Source of the DNA: Pseudomonas sp. St316
Lineage (GTDB): Bacteria; Pseudomonadota; Gammaproteobacteria; Pseudomonadales; Pseudomonadaceae
Reading direction: 5' to 3'
DNA: 64,000 nt
Assembly (NCBI RefSeq): GCF_018325905.1
Contig: NZ_AP021901.1
Span: forward strand, 2,976,001 to 3,040,000
This document shows, piece by piece, positions 11,325 through 20,247 of the stretch (positions are counted from its first letter, which is position 1; every line of letters begins with the position of its first letter). The position numbers were made by a program, and so were the translations under genes. The notes beneath the pieces were generated by a model. That model was not told the DNA's origin. It searched no databases and worked only from the letters and a program-made list of their open reading frames with translations.

Positions 11325-11892
11325 ACCCGCGACGGTGTCCCGGCGGTTGCCCGGGGATTTGGCGATGTGGTTTTTCATTCTCGCCGAGCTGTCGGTGTTC
11401 GCATTGTTGATCCTGACGTTCACCGTCGCTCAGGCGTTGTACCCGCAGACTTTCAGCGAAGGCCGGCAGCTGCTGGACCGCTCCACGGGCCTGGCGATGA
11501 CCCTCAGCCTGCTGACCGCTGGCCTGTTCGCGGCCCTGGCCCAGGAGCAAGTCAGGCAGGACCGGCCGCGTCGAGGCGCGCTGTTGTTGTGTGTGGCGTT
11601 GTTGCTCGCTTGCGGCTACGTGGGGATCAAGCTCACGGAGTATGCCCATCTGTTGGCGAACGGCCTGGGGATGGAGCACGACACGTTCTTCACCTTGTAC
11701 TGGATCCTCACCGCGTTTCATTTCCTCCATGTGCTGCTGGGCATGGTGATCCTCGCCTGGCTGGCCGAGGGTTGTCGGCGACGTCGTCATGGGGCGCAGC
11801 GCAGCAGTGGGCTGGAATCCGGCGTGCTGTATTGGCACATGGTCGATCTGGTCTGGGTGCTGCTGTTCCCGGTTGTCTACATCCTTGATTGA
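11308..11892 (+). CDS. nirO: NirO (NorE-like), cytochrome c oxidase subunit III family membrane protein
   Basis: This 194-residue protein has about five membrane helices and the subunit III signature (HFLHVLLGMVILAWLAEG, YWHMVDLVWVLLFPVVYI). In denitrifiers NirO/NorE accompanies NO reductase and improves its assembly or performance without being part of the catalytic core. Two in-frame ATGs exist, at 11299 and 11308. The second is chosen because GGATG lies at a good distance before it. The gene overlaps nirQ, so translation is probably coupled. Confidence 0.85.
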   Translation: MSTSAEPATVSRRLPGDLAMWFFILAELSVFALLILTFTVAQALYPQTFSEGRQLLDRSTGLAMTLSLLTAGLFAALAQEQVRQDRPRRGALLLCVALLLACGYVGIKLTEYAHLLANGLGMEHDTFFTLYWILTAFHFLHVLLGMVILAWLAEGCRRRRHGAQRSSGLESGVLYWHMVDLVWVLLFPVVYILD

Positions 11893-11904
11893 GCGGAGGT
11901 GCTC

Positions 11905-12162
11905 ATGTCGGCTTCCCGTGTCTTGATCGCCTGCTGGATGACGCTGGCCGTGTTGAGCACCGGCACCGTCGCCCTGGGCCAGGTCGCGGCTACCGGGCTG
12001 GTGTCCATCGCCATCCTGGTGCTGGCGGTGACCAAGGCCTGGCTGATCGCCGACGGCTTCATGGAACTGCGCCACGCGCCGCGGTTGTGGCGACGGTTGG
12101 TGTTGAGTTGGGCGGCGCTGCTGGCGGTTGTGATCGGGATCGTCATCTCATCCACGCTCTGA
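11905..12162 (+). CDS. nirP: NirP (NorF-like), small membrane protein, subunit IV type
   Basis: This 85-residue protein has three predicted helices, including a segment (VTKAWLIADGFMELRHAP) typical of the NorF / prokaryotic cytochrome oxidase subunit IV family. It works with NirO in NO reductase function. ATG 11905 follows GGAGG by 5 nt. It is the last gene of nirQOP, with a GC hairpin 20 nt downstream. Confidence 0.85.
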   Translation: MSASRVLIACWMTLAVLSTGTVALGQVAATGLVSIAILVLAVTKAWLIADGFMELRHAPRLWRRLVLSWAALLAVVIGIVISSTL

Positions 12163-12180
12163 CCCCTGCAAGCACAAACC

Positions 12181-12212
12181 TGTGGTGAGGGGATAAATCC
12201 CCTCGCCACAGC
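12181..12212. terminator. GC-rich hairpin after nirP
   Basis: An inverted repeat (CTGTGGTGAGGGG / CCCCTCGCCACAG around a 6-nt loop) lies 18 nt after the nirP stop. It has no U tract. It could end nirQOP transcription by a REP-like mechanism or just be a common pseudomonad palindrome. Confidence 0.45.
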
Positions 12213-12264
12213 AAGCTCTCTCGCCACCCGAGCGCGAACAACCCACCAAAACCATCGGAGATTC

Positions 12265-12278
12265 TTGATCGCCATCAA
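12265..12278. promoter_or_regulatory. ANR/DNR box of the norCBD promoter
   Basis: TTGATCGCCATCAA matches the consensus perfectly. A -10-like TAGAAT at 12302-12307 predicts a start near 12314, placing the box at about -41.5, the class II FNR position. DNR with NO is the expected activator. Confidence 0.88.
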
Positions 12279-12335
12279 GCGGTTTCCGACCCCGCGCTTC
12301 CTAGAATGAACACGCCAAGCAATGAGGAAGTGACC

Positions 12336-12776
12336 ATGTCAGATACCTTCACCAAAGGCATGGCCAGGAATATTTATTTCGGGGGAAGCATCTTCTTCTT
12401 CCTGATATTCCTGGCCCTGACCTACCACACGGAACAGACCTTTCCAGAACGCAGCAACCAGGCGCAATTGACGGAATCGGTGATACGCGGCAAGGGCGTC
12501 TGGGAGCGCAACAACTGCATCGGCTGCCATACCCTGCTGGGCGAGGGCGCGTACTTTGCGCCGGAGCTGGGCAACGTGGTCAACCGTCGCGGTGGCGAGG
12601 AAGCCTTCAAGCCGTTCCTGCAGGCCTGGATGAAAATGCAGCCGCTGAACGTTCCGGGGCGTCGGGCCATGCCGCAGTTCAACCTGAGCGAGCAAGAAGT
12701 CGACGACATCGCCGAGTTCCTTAAATGGAGCTCGAAAATCAATACCAATGGCTGGCCGCCAAACAAGGAGGGCTGA
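12336..12776 (+). CDS. norC: NorC, cytochrome c subunit of NO reductase
   Basis: This 146-residue protein has one N-terminal membrane anchor (about residues 13-30) and the periplasmic heme motif CIGCH at 61-65. It carries electrons from c-type cytochromes to NorB. ATG 12336 (MSDTFTKGMARNIYFGG) matches other pseudomonad NorC starts and follows GAGGAAG; the upstream ATG at 12306 would add ten unrelated residues. It sits 3 nt before norB. Confidence 0.96.
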   Translation: MSDTFTKGMARNIYFGGSIFFFLIFLALTYHTEQTFPERSNQAQLTESVIRGKGVWERNNCIGCHTLLGEGAYFAPELGNVVNRRGGEEAFKPFLQAWMKMQPLNVPGRRAMPQFNLSEQEVDDIAEFLKWSSKINTNGWPPNKEG

Positions 12777-14207
<1,431 letters not shown>

Positions 14208-14254
14208 ATCACCACAACTACTGAGCCGGACTCATTTGTGATGAGAGGGCCTAT

Positions 14255-14339
14255 GTGGGAGCAAGGCTTGCCCGCGATGGGGGCGATGCGGTCTTTCAGA
14301 GATCAAGGCGCCTGTTTCGCGAGCAAGCTTTGCTCCCAC
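14255..14339. repeat. REP doublet between norB and norD
   Basis: Inverted arms GTGGGAGCAAGGCTTGCCCGCGA / TCGCGAGCAAGCTTTGCTCCCAC fill most of the 178-nt gap between norB and norD. The element probably separates the stability of the abundant norCB message from that of norD. Confidence 0.85.
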
Positions 14340-14385
14340 ATGAATCCCCTCGCCACAATGGGTTCGGCTCAAGAGGAGAATAACC

Positions 14386-16224
14386 ATGGCATTCACCCTT
14401 GAGCTGGAAGAATGGGTCGGCAGTGTCTGGCACCGGTTTATCACTCGCCGCGCCAGTGTGGATTTTCCCGAAGCGCGGGTGGAGCTGATCCCCCGGCAAC
14501 GCTCGTTGCAGGTGCTGTTTCGCGCCACCGGCGGTGCGCCTCACCTGGGAGTGGAAGCGGTCAGCGACCGCGACCTGTTGCTGCGTCGCAACCTGTTGCA
14601 GCAGATCGCTGGCACCTGCAAGCAAGTGCCTCTGGCCTGTTGCGATGGCGACAATCTACGGTTGCCGGCGAGCCTGGCGGCGTTTCCCGATGTCGGGCTC
14701 AACGAAGAGTTGTATCGCTGGCTTGCGTTGCTGGCCGCGCAGTCCGGGCCGATGAAACACTGGGGGCGGGACAATCAGCGCTGGACCCTGGCGGTGTTGA
14801 AACGCTACCCGGCGCTGCGTCCTCGCTACCGGCGACTGGTGGACGCGCACCTGTCCCTGCGCCCCGATCCGGCCACGCTCAACCTGGCCGAAGCGGCCCT
14901 GGAACGGGCGTTGTGCCAAGCCTTGCGCGAACCGGGCAGTGTCGAACATTTTCCACGCAGCGAGCGGGCGGCCTGGCCGTTGCCGCTGTGGCTGTACCCA
15001 CCCCAACACCTGGCCAATCCCCAGGCCGCCAACCTCGAGGAGTCCGAGCAATACCTGGCGACGCCACCCGGTGAACAGCAGGGCGGGCGCAAGCGCGCCG
15101 AGCGAATCGACGACACCACCCGTGACGGTGGGTTGCTGATCGTGCGCCTGGAAAACCTGTTCAGCTGGACCGAACACGTGGACCTGGATCGCTGGGCGGA
15201 TGACAGCGAAGACCCGGACGCTGCCCGCGTCGCCGAGGACCTGGACCAATTGACTCTATCGCGCACCCGCGTGCGCAAGGGCGGTGGTTTGAAACTGCAC
15301 CTGGACCTGCCCCCGGCGGATGTGGATGACATCCCGTTGGGCGCAGGCATCCTCTTGCCGGAATGGGATTACCGCAAACAGCGCCTACAGGACGACTTCG
15401 TCAGCCTGCAAACCTTCACCCCTCGCGATTGCCAGCCCCAGCCGTTGCCCGCACGTCTGCGAAGCTCGGCCCAGCGCTTGCGTCGCCAGTTCGAACACTT
15501 GCGTAACGATCGCCAGTGGTTGCGCCAGCAAACCCAAGGCTCGGAGCTGGACCTGCAAGCCTGGCTGGACTTTCATGTCGAGCGCCAGCACGGGCAATGC
15601 AGCGAGCGCGGGTTGTTCATGGACCAGCGCCAGACTCGCCGCGACCTGGCGTGTTTGCTGCTGGCCGATCTGTCGATGTCCACCGACGCGCACCTCAATG
15701 ATGAGCACCGGGTGATCGATGTGATTCGCGACAGCCTGTTGCTGTTCGGCGAAACCCTGTCGGTGCTGGGAGACGACTTTGCCTTGTACGGGTTCTCTTC
15801 CCTGCGTCGTCAGCAGGTGCGCATGCATGAACTCAAGGCCTTCAACCAGCGCTATGACGACCACACCCGGGGGCGAATCCAGGGGCTCAAGCCCGGTTAC
15901 TACACGCGCATGGGCGCCGCCATTCGCCAGGCCACGCAGCGCCTGGAAGGGTGCAAGCGACGGCGCAAGTTGTTGTTGCTGCTCAGCGATGGCAAGCCCA
16001 ATGACCTGGATCTCTATGAGGGCCGCTACGGTGTGGAAGACACCCGCCAGGCGGTGCTGGAAGCGCGGCGCCAGGGGTTGACGCCGTTTTGCATCACCAT
16101 TGATCGGGAGGCGGGGGATTACCTGCCGTACATGTTCGGGGCCAACGGCTACACCTTGATTCGCCAGCCCGAGCAACTGCCGCTGCGTTTACCGCAGTTG
16201 TACCGGCAATTGACTCAGGATTGA
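14386..16224 (+). CDS. norD: NorD, von Willebrand factor A protein for NO reductase activation
   Basis: This 612-residue cytoplasmic protein has a C-terminal VWA domain (about residues 410-600). The metal site shows DLSMST followed later by LLLLSDGKPND. NorD pairs with the AAA+ ATPase NirQ/NorQ to mature NorCB, probably in iron insertion. ATG 14386 follows AAGAGGAGAATAACC. It converges with the dnrP-like gene, leaving 4 nt between stop codons. Confidence 0.93.
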   Translation: MAFTLELEEWVGSVWHRFITRRASVDFPEARVELIPRQRSLQVLFRATGGAPHLGVEAVSDRDLLLRRNLLQQIAGTCKQVPLACCDGDNLRLPASLAAFPDVGLNEELYRWLALLAAQSGPMKHWGRDNQRWTLAVLKRYPALRPRYRRLVDAHLSLRPDPATLNLAEAALERALCQALREPGSVEHFPRSERAAWPLPLWLYPPQHLANPQAANLEESEQYLATPPGEQQGGRKRAERIDDTTRDGGLLIVRLENLFSWTEHVDLDRWADDSEDPDAARVAEDLDQLTLSRTRVRKGGGLKLHLDLPPADVDDIPLGAGILLPEWDYRKQRLQDDFVSLQTFTPRDCQPQPLPARLRSSAQRLRRQFEHLRNDRQWLRQQTQGSELDLQAWLDFHVERQHGQCSERGLFMDQRQTRRDLACLLLADLSMSTDAHLNDEHRVIDVIRDSLLLFGETLSVLGDDFALYGFSSLRRQQVRMHELKAFNQRYDDHTRGRIQGLKPGYYTRMGAAIRQATQRLEGCKRRRKLLLLLSDGKPNDLDLYEGRYGVEDTRQAVLEARRQGLTPFCITIDREAGDYLPYMFGANGYTLIRQPEQLPLRLPQLYRQLTQD

Positions 16225-16228
16225 GGGC

Positions 16229-16429
16229 TCAGGCGATGCTGCGGGGCAGCCAGAAGAACATGACGATGCAGAAGATCGTCAAGCCGACGCAAAACCAGGT
16301 GAAGCGCCGCAGCCGGCGTTCGCCGGCCATCGCCGCTTCGGCCGGCAGGGGCATGCCGCACTGGTGGCACTCGGTTTCATCGGCAGGGTTGGCCTCCTGG
16401 CAATACAGGCAGGTGGGCTGCGCGCTCAT
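16229..16429 (-). CDS. DnrP-like small zinc-ribbon membrane protein
   Basis: This 66-residue protein has an N-terminal zinc ribbon (CLYC at 7-10 and CHQC at 21-24) and one C-terminal membrane helix (FTWFCVGLTIFCIVMFFWLP). Small proteins of this kind next to dnr are annotated DnrP in other pseudomonads; the function is unknown. The start overlaps the dnr stop by ATGA, so the two are cotranscribed. Two paired CXXC motifs near a membrane anchor would suit metal or redox sensing, but that is inference. Confidence 0.75.
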   Translation of the reverse strand: MSAQPTCLYCQEANPADETECHQCGMPLPAEAAMAGERRLRRFTWFCVGLTIFCIVMFFWLPRSIA

Positions 16430-17109
16430 TCGAATTGCTCCAGGCGCAGGCGATCGAGAATGGCGATCTGGCGACCGTCCTGAGTGATGATTTTTTCATC
16501 GATCAGGCGCCGGATGATCCGCGAGAAGGTTTCCGGCTGGATCGACAAGTGCCCGGCGATCAACTGCTTGGCCATCGGCAATTCGAACTGGCAATCCACC
16601 GCTTGCAGGCGCACCAGCTGCGTCAGCAGGTAGCGCACCACGCGGTGAGTGGCGTTCTTCAGCGACAGGGTTTCAATCTCGTTGACCCGTTGGTGCAGGC
16701 GCACGCAGAGCTTGCCGAGCAGGGCGAAGGTCAGCCGGCTGTTGCTTTGCAGCAGCCGCATGTAGGTGGCGTTGGACAGTCGGTACACCTGGGTCGGGCC
16801 AACGGCTTCGGCGGACGCCACGTAGTTGGGTGTGTCCATCAGCATCATGGCTTCGGCGAAGGTCTGGCGCTCGCCGATCACCTCGAAGACCTTTTCCTGG
16901 CCATCCGGGGTCAGCCGGTAGATTTTCACGGCCCCGGAAATCACGAAGTAAAACGCCTGCGCCGGCTCTCCCTGACGGAACAGTGGGTCGCCCTTATCGA
17001 TGTTCAGGAGTTGGCTGTTGCTCATCAATTCGTTGAGCTCTTCTTCGTTCAAGGGCTCGAACAGGTGATGGCTGCGCAGAATCTGGTGATGGACGCGGTG
17101 GAGCACCAT
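16426..17109 (-). CDS. dnr: Dnr, Crp/Fnr-type NO-responsive regulator of denitrification
   Basis: This 227-residue protein has a cyclic-nucleotide-type sensor domain (1-120), a dimer helix (125-150) and a C-terminal helix-turn-helix whose recognition helix contains IQPETFSRIIRRL. It lacks the N-terminal cysteine cluster of ANR, so it is the heme-dependent NO sensor that activates nir and nor promoters. No ANR box was found upstream. Instead a sigma-54 promoter and three NorR-type sites precede it, with a 29-codon ORF in between. ATG 17109 follows AAGGATTCCATGCC. Confidence 0.93.
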   Translation of the reverse strand: MVLHRVHHQILRSHHLFEPLNEEELNELMSNSQLLNIDKGDPLFRQGEPAQAFYFVISGAVKIYRLTPDGQEKVFEVIGERQTFAEAMMLMDTPNYVASAEAVGPTQVYRLSNATYMRLLQSNSRLTFALLGKLCVRLHQRVNEIETLSLKNATHRVVRYLLTQLVRLQAVDCQFELPMAKQLIAGHLSIQPETFSRIIRRLIDEKIITQDGRQIAILDRLRLEQFE

Positions 17110-17148
17110 GGCATGGAATCCTTGTAAGGGCGAAAGAGGTGATCGGGG

Positions 17149-17238
17149 TCAGACCAGGGTCAGGGACAGGCCGCTGGCAAGCGCCACGACGCAGGAGAGC
17201 AAGACGAACCAGGTAAGCGGCAGAACTACGGATTTCAT
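17149..17238 (-). CDS. Candidate 29-residue hydrophobic small protein ahead of dnr
   Basis: A short ORF lies 39 nt upstream of dnr on the same strand. It encodes Met-Lys followed by an almost wholly apolar stretch (VVLPLTWFVLLSCVVALASG...), the profile of a single-helix membrane microprotein. It begins about 25 nt after the predicted sigma-54 start, so it would be the first gene of the dnr transcript. The ribosome site is weak (GGGG 6 nt before ATG). It could be a leader peptide, a real microprotein, or chance coding. Confidence 0.4.
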   Translation of the reverse strand: MKSVVLPLTWFVLLSCVVALASGLSLTLV

Positions 17239-17273
17239 GGATGACCCCGACAAGAAAGGTGATGCAGTGCCTG

Positions 17274-17289
17274 AGCAAGAGACGGGCCA
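17274..17289 (-). promoter_or_regulatory. Sigma-54 promoter (-24/-12) for the small ORF and dnr
   Basis: On the minus strand TGGCCCGTCTCTTGCT fits TGGCAC-N5-TTGCW with one mismatch and the required GG-N10-GC. A start near 17263 is predicted. Three NorR-type sites begin 42 bp upstream of the -24 GG, almost the same arrangement as at dnrN. Confidence 0.7.
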
Positions 17290-17329
17290 TGCTTGCGGGC
17301 ATTGATTCGTCGGGCTTTAGGATCGATGA

Positions 17330-17389
17330 GGGTATAAATGACCCTGGCGAGATAGGGTAAAAACAACCACGAAAGGGTATTTAGTACCC
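17330..17389. promoter_or_regulatory. Three GGT-N7-ACC NorR-type enhancer sites between dnr and nnrS
   Basis: Sites lie at 17330-17344 (GGGTATAAATGACCC), 17355-17369 (GGGTAAAAACAACCA) and 17375-17389 (GGGTATTTAGTACCC). Start-to-start spacing is 25 and 20 bp. GGT-N7-ACC in three copies is the known NorR motif of Ralstonia eutropha. The norR gene is 3 kb away in this window. Confidence 0.8.
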
Positions 17390-17407
17390 TTATCAGCTAC
17401 AGTCGTT

Positions 17408-17510
17408 GTGGGAGCCGAGCTTCTGTGGGAGCCGAGCTTGCTCGCGATGAAAGCGCCGCGGTCCACGCAGGACGGCGTTATCGTTCATCGCGAACAAGCT
17501 CGGCTCCCAC
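17408..17510. repeat. REP doublet with a duplicated arm upstream of nnrS
   Basis: Inverted REP arms with the consensus GTGGGAGCCGAGCTTGCTCGCGA are present; the left arm begins with a 15-bp tandem duplication (GTGGGAGCCGAGCTT twice). It lies between the NorR-type sites and nnrS. Confidence 0.85.
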
Positions 17511-17512
17511 AA

Positions 17513-17528
17513 CGGCAAGCCCCTTGCA
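17513..17528 (+). promoter_or_regulatory. Possible sigma-54 promoter for nnrS
   Basis: CGGCAAGCCCCTTGCA keeps GG-N10-GC but has two mismatches to TGGCAC-N5-TTGCA. A weak FNR-like site (TTGATCTGAGACAA, 17567-17580) is the alternative route of control for nnrS. Confidence 0.4.
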
Positions 17529-17663
17529 AGTACCTGTTCGAGACGGGAGGTTGCCGATGCGCTGGCTTGATCTGAGACAAGGCCGGCCGGCGTCGATAGC
17601 CGATCATTCGAACCCTGGTTTGTCGTACCTCGCTGGCGGTTCAGCGAGGCAAAGGAGTGGTGT

Positions 17664-18854
17664 ATGCAAGTGCTTGACCGTCGCAAGGCCATGGCCATTT
17701 CGCCGTTGTGGCGCCTGGCGTTCCGGCCGTTTTTTTTGGCCGGGTGTGTATTGGCGCTGTTGGTCGTTCCCCTTTGGCTCGCGGCGTTCACTGGACGCTT
17801 GTCGGCCTGGCAGCCGGCTGGCGGCTGGTTGGCCTGGCACCGGCATGAACTGTTGTTCGGTTTCGGCCTGGCGATCATCGCCGGGTTCCTGCTGACGGCG
17901 GTGCAAACCTGGACGGGAATCCCCGGCCTCAGCGGCAAGCGCCTGGCCACCCTGGCGTTATTGTGGCTGGGCGCGCGGCTGGCCTGGCTGGTCGATGCGC
18001 CCTGGCCGTTACTGACGCTGCTGGAGCTGGGTTTTGCCCTGGCGGTCGCGGCGTTGATGGGCGTGATGTTGTGGCGTGTGCGGCAGAAGCGCAATTACCC
18101 GATTGTGCTGGTATTGCTGCTGTTGGCCGCCGCCGATGGGTTATCCGTATACGGTCTGGTGCAGCACAACGAGGGCTTGCAGCGCCAGAGCGTGCTCACC
18201 GGCCTGTGGCTGGTGGCGGCGATGATGGGGTTGATCGGCGGGCGCGTGATTCCATTCTTTACCCAGCGCGGCCTCGGTCGGGTGGAGGGCGTTGCCCCTT
18301 GGCCGTGGCTCGATCGCCTGTTGCTGGCAGGGTCGGCGTTAGTGGCGTTGTTGTATGCCTTCGGTCCGGCGCTGGTGACCAGCGTCTGGGTCGGCCTGTT
18401 GTTCGCCGCGTTGGCGGTGGGCCACGGGATTCGACTGGTGCGTTGGCATGATCGGGAGTTGTGGCGGGTGCCGCTGCTGTGGTCGTTGCACCTGGCCTAC
18501 GCCTGGCTGGCGGTTGCCTGCCTGGGCATGGCGCTGTGGCACTTCGGCGTGCCGGTGAACCCGAGCCTGGCGGTGCACGGCCTGACCATCGGCGCCATGG
18601 CCGGGTTGATCCTGGCGATGATTGCCCGTGTCAGCCTGGGCCATACCGGGCGCGCCCTCGAGCCGCCGACGGGCATGACCCTGGCATTCATCCTGCTGAA
18701 CCTGGCGTGCCTGAGCCGCGTGCTGTTGGTGCTGCTGTTGCCGTTGGCCGGGCTGTGGCTGGCGGCGCTGTGCTGGACGTTGGGGTTCGGTCTATACGCC
18801 TGGCGTTATGGCCCGATGCTGTTGCGCGCCCGGGTGGACGGGCATCCGGGATGA
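17664..18854 (+). CDS. nnrS: NnrS family membrane protein
   Basis: This 396-residue protein has about 12 hydrophobic helices. NnrS is a heme- and copper-containing membrane protein found with denitrification genes, and in other bacteria it helps cells resist nitrosative stress. Its start MQVLDRRKAMAISPLWRLAFRPFFLAG carries the family FRPFFL motif. ATG 17664 follows AAAGGAG. Control by NorR or DNR is likely from the upstream region (sites at 17330-17389, with a REP in between). Confidence 0.9.
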   Translation: MQVLDRRKAMAISPLWRLAFRPFFLAGCVLALLVVPLWLAAFTGRLSAWQPAGGWLAWHRHELLFGFGLAIIAGFLLTAVQTWTGIPGLSGKRLATLALLWLGARLAWLVDAPWPLLTLLELGFALAVAALMGVMLWRVRQKRNYPIVLVLLLLAAADGLSVYGLVQHNEGLQRQSVLTGLWLVAAMMGLIGGRVIPFFTQRGLGRVEGVAPWPWLDRLLLAGSALVALLYAFGPALVTSVWVGLLFAALAVGHGIRLVRWHDRELWRVPLLWSLHLAYAWLAVACLGMALWHFGVPVNPSLAVHGLTIGAMAGLILAMIARVSLGHTGRALEPPTGMTLAFILLNLACLSRVLLVLLLPLAGLWLAALCWTLGFGLYAWRYGPMLLRARVDGHPG

Positions 18855-18879
18855 GCCGGTTGGGCAGAGGGGATCGATA

Positions 18880-19317
18880 ATGTATGGGATCTTGCTGGTC
18901 ACGCACCTGCTGGCGGCCATCGCTTTCATTGGCACGCTGTTTTTCGAGGTCTTCATCTGGCATAGCGCCCGCCGGCCCTTGGCCCAAGGCGTCAAGGACG
19001 CTGCCGACCAAGCCATCGCCCAGCGTTCGCGGCATGTGTTGCACGGCGTCGTGCTGGTGCTGTACGGCGCCGGCATGGCCCTGGCCTGGCAGCATCGCGG
19101 CGCATTGAGCCAGCCATTTAACAACAGCTTCGGCCTGCTGCTGAGCCTGAAGATCCTGCTGGCATTGAGCATCATCGGTCACTATTTGTGGTTGGCGTAT
19201 TGGCTCAAGAGCGGCCGGCTGACCCCGCGCCGAGCCTGTTGGCTGCGGCGCAGCATCCTGGGGCATATGGTGCTGATCGTGGTGTTGGCCAAGGCGATGT
19301 TCTATTGGCAGTTTTGA
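18880..19317 (+). CDS. CopD-like four-helix membrane protein
   Basis: This 145-residue protein has four predicted helices with histidines in or near them (LLVTHLLAAIAFIG, RHVLHGVVLVLYG, SIIGHYLWLAYW, ILGHMVLIVVLAKAMFYWQF). The pattern suggests a small heme-b or copper membrane protein of the CopD superfamily. ATG 18880 follows AGAGGGGATCGATA and lies 25 nt after nnrS, so it is probably cotranscribed. The function is not established; a redox partner of NnrS is an inference from position. Confidence 0.75.
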   Translation: MYGILLVTHLLAAIAFIGTLFFEVFIWHSARRPLAQGVKDAADQAIAQRSRHVLHGVVLVLYGAGMALAWQHRGALSQPFNNSFGLLLSLKILLALSIIGHYLWLAYWLKSGRLTPRRACWLRRSILGHMVLIVVLAKAMFYWQF

Positions 19318-19356
19318 GCAGCGGATGAGGGCGGCAAATGAGAGCTGAAGATGCCT

Positions 19357-19446
19357 GTGGGAGCAAAGCTTGCTCGCGATAGCGGTGAATCAGTCAACAT
19401 TGATATTGACTGACACTACGCCATCGCGAGCAAGCTTTGCTCCCAC
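19357..19446. repeat. REP doublet between convergent CopD-like gene and dnrN
   Basis: Perfectly matched inverted arms GTGGGAGCAAAGCTTGCTCGCGAT lie around a loop that itself contains the inverted repeat GTCAACATTGATATTGAC. The position between converging genes suits bidirectional termination. Confidence 0.85.
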
Positions 19447-19471
19447 AGGAGTAATGGGCAATGTTTGAGGC

Positions 19472-20146
19472 TCAGCGTACTGGTTTCATCGCATTGACGA
19501 ACAACACGTTGTTTTCCAGGTGGATGTGCTGCATCAGGTCGTCGCGAAATTCCACCAGCCCGCGATACAGGGCGCGCCAGGTGTTGCAGGCGTCGGAGGG
19601 CGGGGTGATCTGGTCGGTCAGGGTGAGCATGGTTTCCAGGGCTTCACCGTGCTGGTCGTGTTCGTAGCGCAAGACCTGGATCGGCGCCGAGGCCCGTTCG
19701 CCCAGGCCCTGTTGCAGCATCGGGAACAGCACCTGTTCTTCCTTGAGCATGTGGCCTTCGAGTTCCTGATACATGTCCTGCAAGTGATCGGCCAGGCCGT
19801 TGGGGCAACTGGCTCGTGCGCCATGGACCAGCTCGACGCGCCGGGCCAGGCGGATCAGTTCCGGCAGTTGTTCGCGATGACGCGCGTGGTAGCGCTCCAG
19901 GATGTGGGCAATCAAGGTTGCCTGGGGTTCGTCGCGCCAGTCATGGCCCAGCTCTCCGGCCGCTTGCAGGGTGCGCAGGGCATCGGCGATCAGCAGTGGG
20001 TTCAGGCCCTTGCCGAGCGCGGCTTCGCGCAAGGATTTTCGCCCGCCACAACAGAAGTCGAGGTTGTAATGATGGAAGGTACGGGTAGCACCGGGAATGT
20101 CGCAGGCCAGTTGGCCGAGGCTTTGTTCCAGCAGATCGAGGCTCAT
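19472..20146 (-). CDS. dnrN: DnrN/YtfE, di-iron protein for repair of iron-sulfur clusters (RIC)
   Basis: This 224-residue protein has an N-terminal ScdA-like domain with a paired cysteine (FCCGG, 32-33) and a hemerythrin-like C-terminal domain with spaced His and Glu ligands (HILERYHARHREQLPEL, ELEGHMLKEEQVLFPM, EHDQHGE, HIHLENNVLF). Such proteins repair or protect Fe-S clusters after NO damage. It is divergent from norR, with a strong sigma-54 promoter and three NorR-type sites between them. Confidence 0.93.
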   Translation of the reverse strand: MSLDLLEQSLGQLACDIPGATRTFHHYNLDFCCGGRKSLREAALGKGLNPLLIADALRTLQAAGELGHDWRDEPQATLIAHILERYHARHREQLPELIRLARRVELVHGARASCPNGLADHLQDMYQELEGHMLKEEQVLFPMLQQGLGERASAPIQVLRYEHDQHGEALETMLTLTDQITPPSDACNTWRALYRGLVEFRDDLMQHIHLENNVLFVNAMKPVR

Positions 20147-20192
20147 CGTGTTTCCTTGGGTTGAATCCCGGCAGGGACAGATGAGTGGACTT

Positions 20193-20208
20193 TGCAGCCG
20201 GTGTGCCA
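20193..20208 (-). promoter_or_regulatory. Sigma-54 promoter (-24/-12) of dnrN
   Basis: On the minus strand TGGCACACCGGCTGCA matches TGGCAC-N5-TTGCA with one mismatch. The predicted start near 20182 leaves a leader of about 36 nt before the dnrN ATG at 20146. Confidence 0.82.
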
Positions 20209-20247
20209 GATTTAACTGACTGAAAATAAAGCATTAAATTTTTTGAA

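Noticed and set aside
17301..17316. Half-site TTGATTCG considered as the ANR box of dnr
   Set aside because: There is no second half (ATCAA) at the required spacing; the sigma-54/NorR arrangement explains the region better.
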